In this document: piece after piece, positions 10,485 to 23,121 of the stretch
How the letters are laid out: the number at the start of each line of letters is the position of its first letter
How positions within the stretch are numbered: the stretch's first letter is position 1
Notes under the pieces: generated by a model
Seen by the model: only the letters and a program-made list of their open reading frames with translations
Database searches by the model: none
Told to the model about the DNA's origin: nothing
Assembly (NCBI GenBank): GCA_021018995.1
Contig: CM037585.1
Span: forward strand, 82,808,646-82,872,645
Length of the DNA: 64,000 nt
Direction of reading: 5' to 3'
Source: Chloranthus sessilifolius
Lineage: Eukaryota > Streptophyta > Magnoliopsida > Chloranthales > Chloranthaceae
Translations under genes and position numbers: made by a program

Positions 10485-10566
10485 GGTAGAAAACGGGTTT
10501 TTCATCCTACATTCCAGCTGGCCGAAGAACATTAGGGTAAGTAATAATGGCTCCCTTCCCACTGCA

Positions 10567-11511
10567 GTGAAGATATCTAATACAGCTTATCGAAGCAATT
10601 TTCTACAAAGACGATGTCTCTTAAGGGAAACTAACACCAAAATCTCTCTTGACTTCGTCAGACATTGGGCTTCTGAAGAATGGATGTCAAGAGAGGAACC
10701 AGAGGTCTTTGCTTTGGACTCAAAATATTTTCTCTTTATTTTCATTTCCACCAACGACAAAGAAAAAGGGTCAGAGGGGAAGAAGAAGATGAGAAATAAT
10801 TTTGAAATTTCCTTTCGGCCTTCGTCTCCTCATATTTCTTTGGGCGGCACCGGTGAGAGACATCTGTTGTGGCTACAATTGCGAGGAGTTCCTCTACATG
10901 TCTGGAGTTTGGACACCTTCAAAGGCATTGCTGAACAATATGGTGAGTTCGAGCTCCTGGACGACTCTTCTTCCAACTTGAATTATTTATATCCTCTAGT
11001 GGTTAAAATTAATATCAGGCGGGGAACCCAAATGCTGAAATTTACTACCATTAAAGTAGAAAGATGTTTGCTTCACATCGATATTGAGGTCATCGACAGA
11101 GGTGACGACAATGGTCCCACCAAGGTCTCTCCCCAACCGATTATTCATACAGTTATGGGTAGAGAGGGTGGCACAAGTCCCAAGAAGGACATGTCAGCCG
11201 GAGGCGAATCCAAGGGGGTGTTGGAGGGAAAAGCCGGCTCAGGAGAGAAAAGATATAATTCCCCCTATACTAGCGCCTCACATTGGAATCCGGTTCCAAA
11301 GGTGCCACGTGTCATACCATTACTACATTATTCAAATTTGAATTCAAATTCCCAATTCGAAGGCCGGCCACAAAAAAAAGCATCCAACTGTCCTCCATTT
11401 GCCAAACTACAGCATGGGCCTTTTTTAGATTTGCTTTCTCTCTCTTCCGGTAAAAGACCTAGAAACCTGAACCCGATTCAAATGGATGTTGAACACAAAA
11501 AGTATGTTTGA
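10567..11511 (+). CDS. LINE ORF1 protein, DUF4283-type gag-like, intact 314 aa
   Basis: This is the longest uninterrupted frame in the window. Residues about 97-135 (LWLQLRGVPLHVWSLDTFKG, then IAEQYGEFELLDD) match the DUF4283-type domain of plant LINE ORF1 proteins, which coat LINE RNA. Residues 57-78 are a basic, Lys-rich insertion (DKEKGSEGKKKM). The C-terminal half is low-complexity and lacks an obvious zinc knuckle. A related open stretch without a good start continues beyond the stop toward 11980 with other frames (FCRKLGISFDKREED), so the original ORF1 was probably longer and is broken after 11511. Confidence 0.75.
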   Translation: MKISNTAYRSNFLQRRCLLRETNTKISLDFVRHWASEEWMSREEPEVFALDSKYFLFIFISTNDKEKGSEGKKKMRNNFEISFRPSSPHISLGGTGERHLLWLQLRGVPLHVWSLDTFKGIAEQYGEFELLDDSSSNLNYLYPLVVKINIRRGTQMLKFTTIKVERCLLHIDIEVIDRGDDNGPTKVSPQPIIHTVMGREGGTSPKKDMSAGGESKGVLEGKAGSGEKRYNSPYTSASHWNPVPKVPRVIPLLHYSNLNSNSQFEGRPQKKASNCPPFAKLQHGPFLDLLSLSSGKRPRNLNPIQMDVEHKKYV

Positions 11512-11980
11512 GAAGAAAGTTTCATAGCCGACAACTGTTCTCAGAGATACCCCCTGGCTTTGGCTTGGATCCTTTGAAAATCATTGCTGATTTTAACATC
11601 TTTCTTCCACAATCGATAGAGGTGATGAAGGACAATGAGGGGATTGACTTCGATCAATTGTTCTCGGATGGGAATTAGGACGTTGAGGTAGATTCCACTC
11701 CAATTCACGACCCCTCTTTTTAGGAATGTCTAAAGGCTCATAATGCTTTAGACTTCTGTAGAAAGCTTGGTATTTCTTTTGACAAAAGGGAAGAAGATTT
11801 CCTTAAACTGTTGGAATTCATTGATGATCAAACTACAATTCAGGCAAAGGAAGCGTCAGTGAAAAGGCGATCTAAGATGACTAAGAAAGAAAGGGAGTTA
11901 AGGAGACTGGAAACCACAGTTCTCTTCTCTAGAACTAAAAATTGGAAAGGAAAGGGTGTAGCAGGGACAAACAAGATCTT

Positions 11981-14900
11981 ATGATTATTTTGTCTTGAAA
12001 TATAAGAGGCATGGGATCTTCGAATAAACGAAGACACATCAAGGACTTAGTGATATCAAAAAAGAAGACATTCTAATGATTCAAGAAACAAAGTTGTCAA
12101 CGATAGATATCTTCATTATTAGAGAGTTGGGTTTGGGAGCCAGTTCAATTGGGAAGCGATCAATGTCGTTGGAGCCTCAGGCGGGATTCTGTCTATCTGG
12201 GATGCTACAAAATTCAGTAAAAGAAATTTCTTTAAAGGAATATTCAGTCTCTTGGTTCAACTTCAGAGGATAGCAGATGGCGAGTTGTTTCAGTTATCTA
12301 TTATGTGTACGGGGCCTAACGAGAATAGTGTGAGAGATCAGTTTTGGTTTGAATTAGATATGGCTAATGCATCTTTGGCAAGGTCAAGATCTCGGTGGTG
12401 TATCGTCGGGGATTTCAATACCACAAGGTTTGTTTGTGAAAGATCATCAGTCTCCGGAAGAGGGGATTCGCAATGACATTCTCAGACTTCATTGACTCCA
12501 ATTGTCTAATTGATGTTCCTATTGTAGGGGGAAGTTTTACTTGGTCAACATTTCAAGATATCCCTTCTCTATCTAAGATAGATAGGTTTCTTATATCCAA
12601 GGAGTGGGAAGAGCTCGTGCCAAACTTGGTGGTTGAAGCTTTGGTATGACCAACATATGATCATCGCCTACTGCTTCTCTATCCTCGATCTCTTTTGGGT
12701 AAGCTAAAAAGATTCCTATTTTAGAATATGTGGTTTCAAGATAATTCGATTATGTAGGTCATAAATGACGCTTGGCTTTCATCCCAAGATAACGGATGGG
12801 CGGGCAAGAGGTTTATGTGTAAGTTAAGAGCAATTCGGGCTGCTTTGGTGGTTTGGAACAAAAAAAAATTTGGGGATATTTTTGTTTCCAAGAGAAACCT
12901 TCTGGATAGCATCAAATCTATAGACAACAAAGAAGAAATTGGACCCCTCTCCATAGTTGATCAGGAACGGAGAATTCTCATGAAGCAAGAGATGGCAGAG
13001 ATCCTTAAGAAGGAAGAGGCGTATTAGAAGCATAATTCTAGGGATAGATGAGTGGCCGATGGGGATAGAAACACTAGATATTTTCAAAGTCTAGCGTTGA
13101 ATAGAAGAACACTAAATTTCATTACTCAAATCATTGACAATGGGGCCATTTATTCTCAAGAAGATATTGTTGAAATCTTCGTACACGACTTCTCCTCTCA
13201 TTTCTCTAGAGAAGAAGGGATTCGACCTAAATTGGAGGGGATTGCTTTCGGGAATATCTCTCATGAGGACTCGGTAATGTTAGAATCTAATTTAACATAA
13301 AATGAAATTAGAAGGGTTGTCTGGGAGCTGAATTCCGACAAGACGCCGAGCCCTGATGGATTCCCTACTAGTTTTATGTGAAATGTTGGAATGTCATCAA
13401 AGCAGATTTGATGGAAGTCATCAAAGAATATTAGGAGAGAGGGATCATTAGTCGGGAAATAAATGCTACATTCATCACGTTGATCCCCAAATCGGAAGGA
13501 GCGGAGGAAGTGGAAGAATTTAGGCCCATTAGCCTAATTAATGGGTTATATAAGATTATTTCAAAAACTTTGGCCAATAGACTCAAAGCAATTCTACCTA
13601 AAATTATATCTCCTTTTCAATCCGCATTTTTGCAGGTACGTCAACTCATCGACAGTGTGTTGATAGTAAACGAGTGTGTGGATAGTTTACACAAGAGAAA
13701 AAATAAAGGAATGATATTGAAATATGATATTGAGAATGCTCACGATAATGTGGATTGGGGATTCTTAATTTATATGTTCCGTCATTTGGGCTTCGACAAC
13801 AAATGGATCAATTGGATGAAAGGATGTATATCTTCGGTATAGATGTCGACTGTGATCAATGACTCTATTGAGGGATTTTTCCTAGTCAAAAAAGGAATTC
13901 GACAAGGAAATCCTCTTTCTCCTTTCCTTTTTCTAGTGGTGATTGAAGGTCTTAGTGCGCTTTTGCAATGAGCAGTTAAGACAGATATATTCAAAGGATT
14001 CATGTTCGCAACAAGAGGTACGATGATTTCTCACCTACTGTATGCAGATGATACCATCATTTTCATCGACGGGGGTTTAGAGGCTCTTTTGGCTGTTAAA
14101 AAAATAATGCTCCTTTTTCAAAAGATCTTGGGCCTTAAGATTAACCTCAACGAATCTATGCATATAGGAGTCGGCCACTCTCAACCTCACGTGGAGTTTC
14201 TTGCTAATGGTATTGGCTGTAAAATTGGAAATCTTACTTTCTCCTATCTTAGTCTTCTAGTTGGGCCTCTTCTCCCAAACAGAAGTATATGGCAGCCTAT
14301 TATAGTTAGAACCCATAAGCAGCTTGAAGGATGGAAAGGAAAGGCAAACTATTATCTTTTGCAGGCTAAATCACTTTGATAAAATCTACTCTAGATGCTC
14401 TCCCGATCTTCTTCATGTCGCTTTTTCCTTTGCCCGGTATGGGTGAGACTTAGATTAGAGAAGTTGCATTGTGACTTTCTGTGGCAAGGTGCGGATGGCA
14501 AGGGCAAATATCATTTGACCGATTAACACATTTTATGCAGGAATAAAGAAGATGGAGGGATGGGCCTAACGAATATTAAAGATTTCAATGATGCTTTGCT
14601 TGTTAAATGGCTATGGAGAGCTTCCTTGGATTTGGATAGCCTTTGGCGGAAAGTTCTAATTGAAAATTACGGAAATGGAGGGACTTTATGGGAAATCAAT
14701 GAGGCAAGGGGCAGAAAAGGCTTGTGTATTTGGCATGCAATTTCTAATCAAAAACAGATCTTCAGGCTGGGCGCTCATATTGAAGTCGGAGACCGAGCAA
14801 ATACTCTATTTTGGAAAGATGTCTGGCTAGGAAACTCCTCATTATGCAGCAGATTTTAAAGGTCATCTGTCATAAGAAAGCGTCGGTAAGGGATGTTGCT

Positions 14901-15323
14901 AACAAAGGCTCAAATGATGACTTTGCATGGAATCTCGAAGTTTCCCATAGATTGTACAACCACGAGATCAAAGATCTTATTGATCTGTTGGAGTTATTAG
15001 GATCTGTTAATATGCCGGGAGGCATACAAAATGACTGTTTGGCATGGAGATTAAACAAAGGGGAAAGTTTTCCGGTTAAGTCGATGTACCATTTGTTGGC
15101 GTCGGCAGTGGCTCCTAAGCTTTCGTGGCTGTGGATATGGAAGGCCAAAGCCCCTTTCAGGGCGATCTCTTTTATATGGTTGAAGGCCATGGATAATGTG
15201 CTCATAGTCGAAAATCTTCAGTGCCGAGGCTTTCTTCTCCTGAACAGACGCTCGTTATGCTACCACGATCTGGAAACCAATGCTCATCTCTTCATTCATT
15301 GTCCTTTTTCAGCGGAGGTTTGA
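11981..15323 (+). pseudogene. LINE ORF2: endonuclease, reverse transcriptase, zf-RVT; multiple stops
   Basis: The ATG at 11981 begins MIILS, then a stop where Trp is expected, then NIRGMGSSNKRRHIKDL, the usual start of plant LINE ORF2. Endonuclease motifs follow: IQETKL (about 12077) and VGDFNTTR (about 12407). The reverse transcriptase spans about 13440-14400 with FRPISLINGLYKIISKTLAN (13518), a changed DIENAHDNV (13726), IRQGNPLSPFLF (about 13897) and LLYADDTIIF (about 14035). The C-terminal region has WLWRASLDLDSLWRKVLIE (14611) and an incomplete Cys/His cluster around 15220-15305. At least six frame breaks or stops are present. It would nick target DNA and reverse-transcribe LINE RNA. Confidence 0.87.
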
Positions 15324-15876
15324 AGCTCCATTCTCGATTGGTTCGACTATCAATGGGTGATGCCTTCTTCTGTTGACTGCTTAGTGGGCTCTTAGAACTC
15401 GGGTAGATCCATTAAAAGAGAGAAGAATTGCTGGGATTTATCTCTATTTGTTGTTTTATGGCTGATATGGAAAGAAAGAAATCGTAGGATTTTTGAATCC
15501 AAGGCGTCAACCCCTAAACAACTGGTTGAGAGAATTAAAGTTAAAATGCTGCAATGGGCTAAGAGTTTGAAGATGCTAGGGTCTTAATCCATTCAAGATT
15601 GCTTGAGGAATTGACAAGTAGTGTGTAGGGATTAATTCTCGAGATGGAGCTGGTCGTCCTTTAGGACTTTCGTATTGAGTGAGTTGCTTGCTCACTTAGC
15701 GGATTTTGAGGATTTTTCTTGCTCCGTTTTCTTTCTTTTTTATGTTTCCTTCTTGGTGGCTGGATGTATGTTTTTCTGTTGTTGTTTTGTTTATTTTGTA
15801 GCATTGTCTTTTCGTTTTTAATAGAAAGGGTGAGGGCCCTTCAACCTCTGTGATTTATAAAAAAAAATAAAAAATC

Positions 15877-16195
15877 ATATTTGGGCATGATGTGTGTCAC
15901 AAGACCTTTTGATCACTTTTTGGGGATTTGTGCCACTTGGAATAAAAAACTGACTCTATGATGGTATGCTTATAGTCATAAGATCCTTGAAGCAGAAGAT
16001 TGGAGTGGACAACAAATTCCATCGTCTGAGTCAAATCAATCGATTGTTGATGATCAAAAGGTCATGCTGAAAAGATTAAAGCTCATGATCAAAATATTCT
16101 ATGTTGGAAAGACCATCTAACCAGTCAGATTTGAAGGACATGAGCAAAAGATCCGATGTTGAAAAAAATGGCACGATACACTATCTTTATCATAC
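15877..16195. other. Non-coding sequence after the LINE
   Basis: No gene is seen. The phrase around 15895-15965 (GTGTCACAAGACC, then TTTTTGGGGATTTGTGCCA) recurs diverged at about 16548-16580 (TGTCACGTGATTTTCG, TTTTTTGGGATATGTGCCA), so an old dispersed repeat flanks the CACTA MITE. Confidence 0.5.
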
Positions 16196-16346
16196 CACTA
16201 CAAAACATAAGACTTAGTGGCAGTTTTTTGTTAAAAAGACTGTCGCTATTAGTCCTGTCATGACCAAAAACTGCCACTATTAGTCTTGTCACTACCAAAA
16301 AATGTCTTAATAGCAAGTGCCGCTAAAACCCCTTATTTTTGTAGTG
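16196..16346. mobile_element. CACTA-type MITE, about 151 bp
   Basis: It begins CACTACAAAA and ends TTTTTGTAGTG, the terminal inverted repeat of CACTA (En/Spm) elements. Flanking triplets are tac and tat. The inside repeats AGTGGCAGTTTTT and CTGCCACTATTAGTC. A lone CACTACAAAAT at 16754 could be an end of a related copy. Confidence 0.75.
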
Positions 16347-16861
16347 TATGATCCATTGCAGTCAAAGGCCATTATTTGATTCAACAATTAATGGCGTTGA
16401 ATCATATGAAAGATATCGTGTTTTATGCCAATCATTTTGCACCAAATATTTGTAGTTCACAACTTCAAATTAGACGGCTTAGATGGTGTTTTCACAATGC
16501 ACATATCTCAAAAAGTAATCCCAAAATTAAGTTTGAGCGTGATTTTGTGTCACGTGATTTTCGAATAACTTTTTTGGGATATGTGCCATGTGTAACAAAA
16601 AATTGACCATTTTATGGTATGCCTATGATATCAAGATCAATCGTGTAGAAGATTAAGATGAAAAACGATTTTCATCATTTTATTCGACTCAAATACGTCC
16701 CGCCAAATTGAATGGATGATAACTATTTATAGATTTTGAGGTTGCTTAACAGCACTACAAAATAACCAACCTGTGGGTGTTCTGTGTCAGACACAAGAAA
16801 AAATGGAAAGTACGTATCATAAGATGGATATTTTTCGTCCCAATTATTTTTGACATCATTG

Positions 16862-17025
16862 GCTGACCATCAGACGATCAAATGTTGATTTAACATAGCA
16901 CACATCCCAAAAAGTGAATATGAACAACGCATTATAATGGTACATTATGATTGTGTTCACTTTTTGAGACTTGCTAAGGAGAATCAACATCTGATCGTTT
17001 GATGGTTGTCCACAAGTTCTATAAT
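16862..17025. mobile_element. Foldback MITE-like element
   Basis: GACCATCAGACGATCAAATG on the left pairs with CATCTGATCGTTTGATGGTT on the right. The middle (AGCACACATCCCAAAAAGTG and its partner CACTTTTTGAGACTTGCTAA) also folds. A relative lies at 17994-18150. Confidence 0.6.
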
Positions 17026-17993
17026 GAGGAAGATTGGGATGAAAACAGAATCTCCATCGCCATACTCAAAGCAATCAACAAAATAAAGGTGATGCGATTT
17101 TAACAAAACTTTTTGGGATGCGATTTTAACAAAATAAAGGTGCGGAAACAACAATTGTCAAATAAAAATAGGCGTTGGGGAGAAAGGGCCCGACACATGA
17201 TATGATATGTCTAGTGACCGGGCCACGATCAATCTAAAGCAAATCATGTTTGGGTACATGTGATTTAAAAATTATATATATATTTTAAATATTTTTCCCT
17301 CCATTTGATGTTTCAAACATAAGATAACACCTCAAAACTTTGGTGTATTGATTTTTCTCAACTTTGACCACATTTTTAGCGGTAGAAAAGTCACAAAAAC
17401 AATTTTATTTTTTGAAATGGGATATGATCGACCTTACCTAAGATGCTGGGGCACACAATCCTCATGATGAACTCCATCATTTTGTACTGTAAATTTGCAA
17501 ATGATGAATGAAGTTCAATCTGTGTATAGAAGCCAGATAAAGGATCACAACCAGTGATTGGCTTAAGAATGGCCAGATGATCTCTTATAGTAAATAAAAA
17601 AAGTGGTCAGATGAACATTTTTTTTTACAGATTTGATATTGGGAAGTTGCCAATTTTTTCATTAAATACCCATTTGCTTGATCTCAAACGAATGATCAGA
17701 AACGTCTAATGGACAAAATCATGGTTTGATATTGATCAGATGATGGTGAAGCATAGGGCGCTTTGCATGCAATCTTTATATTTTCCTTTTGCCAAAACAT
17801 AAGAGGACTGATATGAGCGCACTACTTTTCTCTTCCTCCACACTTAAAAGATAAATAGACATGGTTGCGAAAGATTCAGTCTTTGCAACTGATGGTTCCA
17901 TCGATAACCCATTGATTGCCTTGAAGTAAATGATGGAAATTATTTTTTGTTTCAATCTTTTACAAAAAATAGATCTTAAGATCATGGCCCACA

Positions 17994-18150
17994 TATTAGA
18001 TGGTCACATGTTGATTCCACATAGCACACATCCCCAAAGTGAATACGAACATGGCGTACCATGAAAAGAGTTCTCAAGCAACTTTTGGAAATGTCTCGCA
18101 TGTGGAATCAACATTTGGCAGTTTGATAGGTGGGCCGTGAACTCAAGATA
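17994..18150. mobile_element. Second copy of the foldback MITE-like element
   Basis: It shares CATGTTGATTCCACATAGCA and CACACATCCCCAAAGTGAAT with 16862-17025 and ends with GGAATCAACATTTGGCAGTT, again an inverted repeat. It is diverged from the first copy, and both are non-coding. Confidence 0.55.
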
Positions 18151-18376
18151 TATTGTGTGAAAGATTAGGACGAAAAATGAAGTTGACAAGACCGAATTGT
18201 CAATTGTAAAAAACCATACCTAACAAAAACAAAAGTAGTGTGCAAATAACAAAAGTTGGTGTGTGCCTAAGTTTTTACATTTTGTTTAACCAACAAAATA
18301 TGATTAAGGAAAGATTCCTTTCATTCCCACAGCTGTTATAAACACACTTTTTGTTAAATAATAAATGTGTCAGATC

Positions 18377-18611
18377 CAAGGTATAAAAAATCGGCTCTCG
18401 GTACCCGATATGTATCAGTATCCCAACTTGGGCATCGGATATGGGCTCGTATCGGTCGATACGTATCGGGTATCAGCTAATACGTCTCGGTTTCGGCCGA
18501 GACGTAGACTTTTCCCTTTTTTTAAAAAGGCCGATATGTAACGGTATCGGCCGAGTCGTATCGGTCTTGGGAAAACCAATACCCAAGACCGATACCGACT
18601 TTTATACCTTA
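18377..18611. mobile_element. ATCGG-rich hAT-like MITE with 8-bp duplication
   Basis: Ends CAAGGTATAAAAAATCGG and CCGACTTTTATACCTTA are inverted repeats. Flanks gtcagatc (18369-18376) and gttagatc (18612-18619) match at 7 of 8. The interior is dense in TATCGG, CCGATA, TCGGCCGA. It is the same family style as the intron 2 copies at 4543 and 5040. A (TTA)n tract follows at 18643-18672. Confidence 0.8.
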
Positions 18612-18641
18612 GTTAGATCCTTATTAGTCACAGAAAATAAA

Positions 18642-18672
<31 letters not shown>

Positions 18673-18734
18673 TTGATAGAATATTATTATTATTTTTATT
18701 AATTGTTGTGCAGATAGCAAAGTTGGTGTGCTAA

Positions 18735-18945
18735 GGCTATGTTTGGGACTACTCTTTGGAGGCAAAGAGCAGCCCACTTAAATGAGCAGGGTTTAAATTA
18801 TTCTTTTAAATAGACCCAAATTCAGCTCTTTCACTCTCCGAAAGAGCTCATAGCACTCACAACCAAACATAGACCTCTACTAAAGTGCTCTACGCTAGAG
18901 CAGAGAGCCGCTCTTTGCCTCAAAAGAGCAATCTCAAACACAACC
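18735..18945. mobile_element. Tourist-type (PIF/Harbinger) MITE
   Basis: TAA target copies lie at 18732-18734 and 18946-18948. The left terminus is GGCTATGTTTGGGA and the right is TCAAACACAACC. Subterminal GGAGGCAAAGAGC and GCTCTTTGCCTC extend the inverted repeat to about 35 bp. All these are Tourist hallmarks. Confidence 0.88.
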
Positions 18946-18990
18946 TAAATGAGCTAGTATAGATTGTTCGACAAAATCATCAGGTCACAA

Positions 18991-20019
18991 TATAGTGACA
19001 AGTCAGCAAGTCAATAATAAATCGGCAAGGGAAAAAGTCGGGAAACTTTGGCAAAATGGGGAAAAAATCGGTAAACATTGGGAAAAAGTCGAAAATTATA
19101 AAAAAATATGAAAATATTAGAAATATATAAAAAAAATTTTAAACTAATAATATTTATTAAAAGTTAAATGTGTTATATATTATATTATAAATGTGCTATA
19201 GATTATATTATATTATATTATAATATAATCTAATATTAAATAGTTTATTATATTATGTTATAAGATAATATAATAATAATATTATATTATAATATTACCT
19301 TAAAATAGTATAATATATTATATTATAATAGTATAATAATATTATATTATAATGTAATCTTATATTAGCTTATAATAATATAATATATTATATTATATTA
19401 TACTATAATCTAATATTAGCTGTACCGTTGTAGTTGTAGGCTGTAGCTTCTCATTAGCAGCTTCTGGAAGAAGAAGAAGAAGAAGAAGAAGAAGAAGAAG
19501 AATAATAATAATGTGAGACGGTGGCTTAGCCACATATAAGACGGTGGGGGCTTAAGCCCCAACTTAGCTCTTGAATTTGTATTAGATACTCCTCTTATAC
19601 AACTATTTTTTAATATAAGCTCCCAAATTTAATGGTGAGCAAGCTCCCAAATAGACACTAAAATAAGTATTAACATTTATTGATCATTGCTAGCCCCCAC
19701 CAGTGGAAAATCCTGGCTACGCCCTTGGAGCCAAAGAAGAAATGAAGAAGAAGAAGAACCAGAGGGAGAGCCGATCACCGCGGGGAGCCGATCGTTGCTT
19801 TTGCCTCGTCTTAAAATAAGGGTTTAAAAACCCTTTTTCTTTTTTCTTTTTAATTTTATTTACCAAGGTAGTTAGTTTGTCAAATCACTGACTCGCCGAT
19901 TTATCGCCGACGCAGCACCGATTTGGCATTTGACTGACTAACTGCTAATTACATCGAAATACTTAAAATCGGTGACTATCGCCAATTTCTGCAAAAAATC
20001 GGCGATCTTTGTCATTATG
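18991..20019. mobile_element. Non-autonomous hAT element, 1,029 bp
   Basis: The left terminus TATAGTGACAAG and the right terminus CTTTGTCATTATG are imperfect inverted repeats. The flanks ggtcacaa (18983-18990, 20020-20027) are a perfect 8-bp duplication. Subterminal blocks AATCGGC/GCCGATT occur near both ends. The middle is a TATTA/TATAA-rich tract (about 19130-19430) and a (GAA)n run (19469-19500). There is no transposase frame. Confidence 0.85.
19515..19735. mobile_element. Possible nested small hAT-like element
   Basis: The left part GGTGGCTTAGCCAC, then GGTGGGGGCTTAAGCCCC, mirrors the right part AGCCCCCACCAGTGG, then CCTGGCTACGCCC. That resembles the GTGGCGTAGCCAGG ends of plant hAT elements. 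No duplication was found. It lies inside the 1,029-bp hAT element. Confidence 0.4.
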
Positions 20020-20027
20020 GGTCACAA

Positions 20028-22263
20028 TTTGTATAGGCCTTGTGATATTTCTTTTAAGGGCATGGAGATCCGTGCACGTCTCATAGACCACATGATGTAG
20101 AGCTCGCATTTTATGCAAGGGTGAATGGGTGAGTCAGGTCACTCTATATTAACCCATAAATAATTAAAAGGAAATTTAATTTTTTAATTTATTATTATTA
20201 ATTTTCATTAGATGTACCTTTCATGGGTTAGATCTATGCCGTTCTTTTTTGTTTCATTGTGAACTTGTGATTGGTACATTTGAGCATGACAAAGGAAAAT
20301 TAGAAGATAATAATTAAATAGTGCTGACCATGTGCACACCAGTTTTTACTTCTCATGCATCAACTAATCTATCGTACACCAACTTTTAGTATCTGCACCA
20401 ACTAATGAAAAGAAGTTGTCACTGTGTGTCCTGATGTAGCCCTATGGGTTGCGTCAAGACCAATTGGTAACCATGTGGCACCCATTAGCAGATTTTATCT
20501 GCTATAGCAGTTAAAGTAACTCCTCGTCAGAGAAAATAAGGTGGAGAATTATGATATCAAACACACCAAAGCTAATAAGCCAAAGACCTGCTCTTTATCC
20601 CATGAGAGCTAACTCAAACACAACCTAAATAGATCATGCTTTCGTGTTTCTAATAAAGATACAAAACATGTGTTAAAAGTTGTATTCTAGTTTCATACGA
20701 CTTTTTGTGTGCACTCAAAGTTTTTTTAATCTTGTGTTTATACAAAATAAATATTAATTTTTTAGGGGCATACCAACTTATGTTCTTCATATATTATTCT
20801 ATTTTCTTTTGGGATATGCAAGAAGAAAAAGGTACTATGCATTGTGCACATAACAGCCCTTTAACTCGAAATGAATTTCTGATATGGCAACCAGCCCGTT
20901 CCCTATGTAGGTTATGAACGAGTTACTAATCTTAAATGCGTCACACTATTTTTCATCAATCGTGTCATGTGCTGTGATGAACAAGACCCGATGTGATGAT
21001 CTTAGTGGGTCGAAGATTACATTAAAAAATCATCTACCTTGTGTGGTTAAAACCAATTTCTATATTAGTCACTCATTTTAAAATCATTCTTAGTGTTTTG
21101 AATTATATTGTAGAGATTTTTTTTGATGCAACATTTAATCGACGTAAGTCTTTATATAGTCTTTTGCATCTCATGCAAAGTTGATAGAAACTAGTGCTAA
21201 GTTTCTAAAATCAGTGACCCATTTGCAGTACTGGCCCTGGACCAAGGCCCTAGAGGCGGCTGCCTTAAGCCCCTGAAATTTTGGGGGCCCAAATCTGGAA
21301 TATCAATTTTTTCAATAGGTTTTGTATTTAATTTTTTTTTTAGAGGGGCCCCATGCCTAGTTGACATTAGCCCTCACAATGCAAGTTGGGCCTGACTGAA
21401 GTGGGTGGGCCCAAACAAAAAACAATAAAAACCCTACTTGGCAACCTCTTTCGACTTTCATTCGCCCCCTCCCCTATTCAGCTTTTCTCATCTCTCTCTC
21501 TCTCTCTCTCTCTCTCTTGGCTCCACACCCCCACCGCGGCCCCACCCTCTATTGGTCGGCCCCACCATTCATCAACCCCACGGGCATATCGCATGATCGC
21601 ATCCGGCATCCTCGGCCCCCACTCTCTTTGGCTCTTTCACCGACTAATCCCAAATTAGGGTTTTTATGGTTTTGAGGTATTTTTTTTTTTCTCTCTCGTT
21701 CTTTGTCTTAGTTTCTTTCTTAATATTTGTAATTGATAATAAAAAAATTAGCAAAGTCCTACAATGATTGAATTTATTTAATTAAATATTGATTTAATTT
21801 TTATCTTATTATTTAAAAATTAGGATTTTTTTAGGGGGGAGGAGATGTTATGCCTCCGCTTTCCCTACTGAAAACATTGGTTAATACTATTTCATTTTCC
21901 TTAGAGATGAAATATTATTGATTTTTACATATGACAATGCTATTGGTTTATTTATATAATACCTAATGCTATATATTATTTGCTTATAAAGATATTCCAA
22001 TATTATAATAGGATTAAATATCTCCCTAATAAACTATAGTTGAAACTAGGATACTGTTAAAATTTTCACAGTAGTGCTAGAAGCTCAATAGGTTTGAGTT
22101 CCTCAGCCTACACTAGTGGTTCTAACTTTAAATCAACCAATATCAATATATTTTTAAATCAACCAATAACAATATATTCTGATTTCAAAATTTTTAATAG
22201 CCTCCCTAGAGTTAGGAAGAGAAAGGATTAGTTGTGTTGGGAACAATTGACAATAGTTGTGAG
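20028..22263. other. Gene-free stretch with TE scraps
   Basis: No convincing coding frame. A Tourist right-end remnant lies at about 20590-20627 (CTCAAACACAACC followed by TAA). A hAT-like end, GTACTGGCCCTGGACCAAGG, lies at about 21229, followed by GGGGGCCC-rich sequence. A (TC)n run lies at about 21491-21516. Around 21830 a GGGGGGA run is seen. The rest is AT-rich. Confidence 0.5.
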
Positions 22264-23121
22264 TTTTTTTTTTGATAGGTAAGCTTGAGGTTGTAGGGTT
22301 CTCACCCATATTATTAAAATTGAGGAAGTTATATAGTACAAAGAGATCAAAAAGAAATTTCAAAGAACAAAGGAGCTTAGGCAATGCCATCACTCCTAAA
22401 GATCATCCTATTGCAAATTCTGTGACAGCCCGACTTTTCCCCTTCTCGTAAATGGGAAAGGTCACGCCGTCGGATCACCTAACATGATCCTGTCATACAA
22501 AGGCATCATGTACAAAGTGTTACATATGCGGAAGCGAATTTAATTAACTTTGATACGTAGAAATATGGCAATAACTGATATTCATTCATTTATCTAAAGC
22601 AGCAAACTGAACAGGAATATAAACAAAACCCTATACATGAAGTAGTAAACTATCTCAAATCACATTACTGTTTATCCATATTTAATGTTTAAAAATAAAT
22701 CTCTCTCTCTCCCAAACCTTTCAAGAAAAGAAGTCCTCAGTAGAACTTTCCTCCTCGTCCTCCTCCTTAGACTGGTAGGTAGGATCAGCTTCGTGCTCAG
22801 GGTCTTGAGCACTATCTGCAGCTAAGATATAAAGTCGTAGGATGAGCTATCATCAAAGCTTAGCAGGGAAAATTAAAATGCTAATTTATGTGTTAGATTA
22901 TTCATTCATGTCTAGATGCAAAATAAAATGAAAAATATATCATCTTATATTAGGTCTATTCTAGCATCCATATATCCTAGCAGTATATAACAGAACAAGC
23001 ACTAAATCATGCAATTATTGTATCATGCTGACAATGCTGACATATTTTTGCTGACAAGAAATCAGGCGAGATCAATGAATCATGCTGAAACAATATATGT
23101 ACAAGAATAAGAAACAAGAAA

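Larger units (their letters stand above)
10128..15876 (+). mobile_element. L1-type LINE, nearly full length (LINE-2 of this window)
   Basis: The order is (zinc-finger segment), ORF1 (10567-11511), ORF2 (from 11981) with endonuclease, reverse transcriptase and zf-RVT, then a 3' UTR and an A-rich tail (about 15857-15876). The 5' boundary is uncertain: it could be close to 10100 or nearer ORF1. I could not find a target-site duplication of the sequence after the tail. ORF2 has many stops and frameshifts, so the copy cannot transpose. Confidence 0.85.

Noticed and set aside
10323..10562. 79-codon - strand ORF opposite the zinc-finger segment
   Set aside because: It is a shadow frame; the + strand frame shows family motifs.
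19130..19430. Matrix-attachment or origin-like AT tract
   Set aside because: The TATTA/TATAA run is internal sequence of a hAT element; there is no independent evidence of function.
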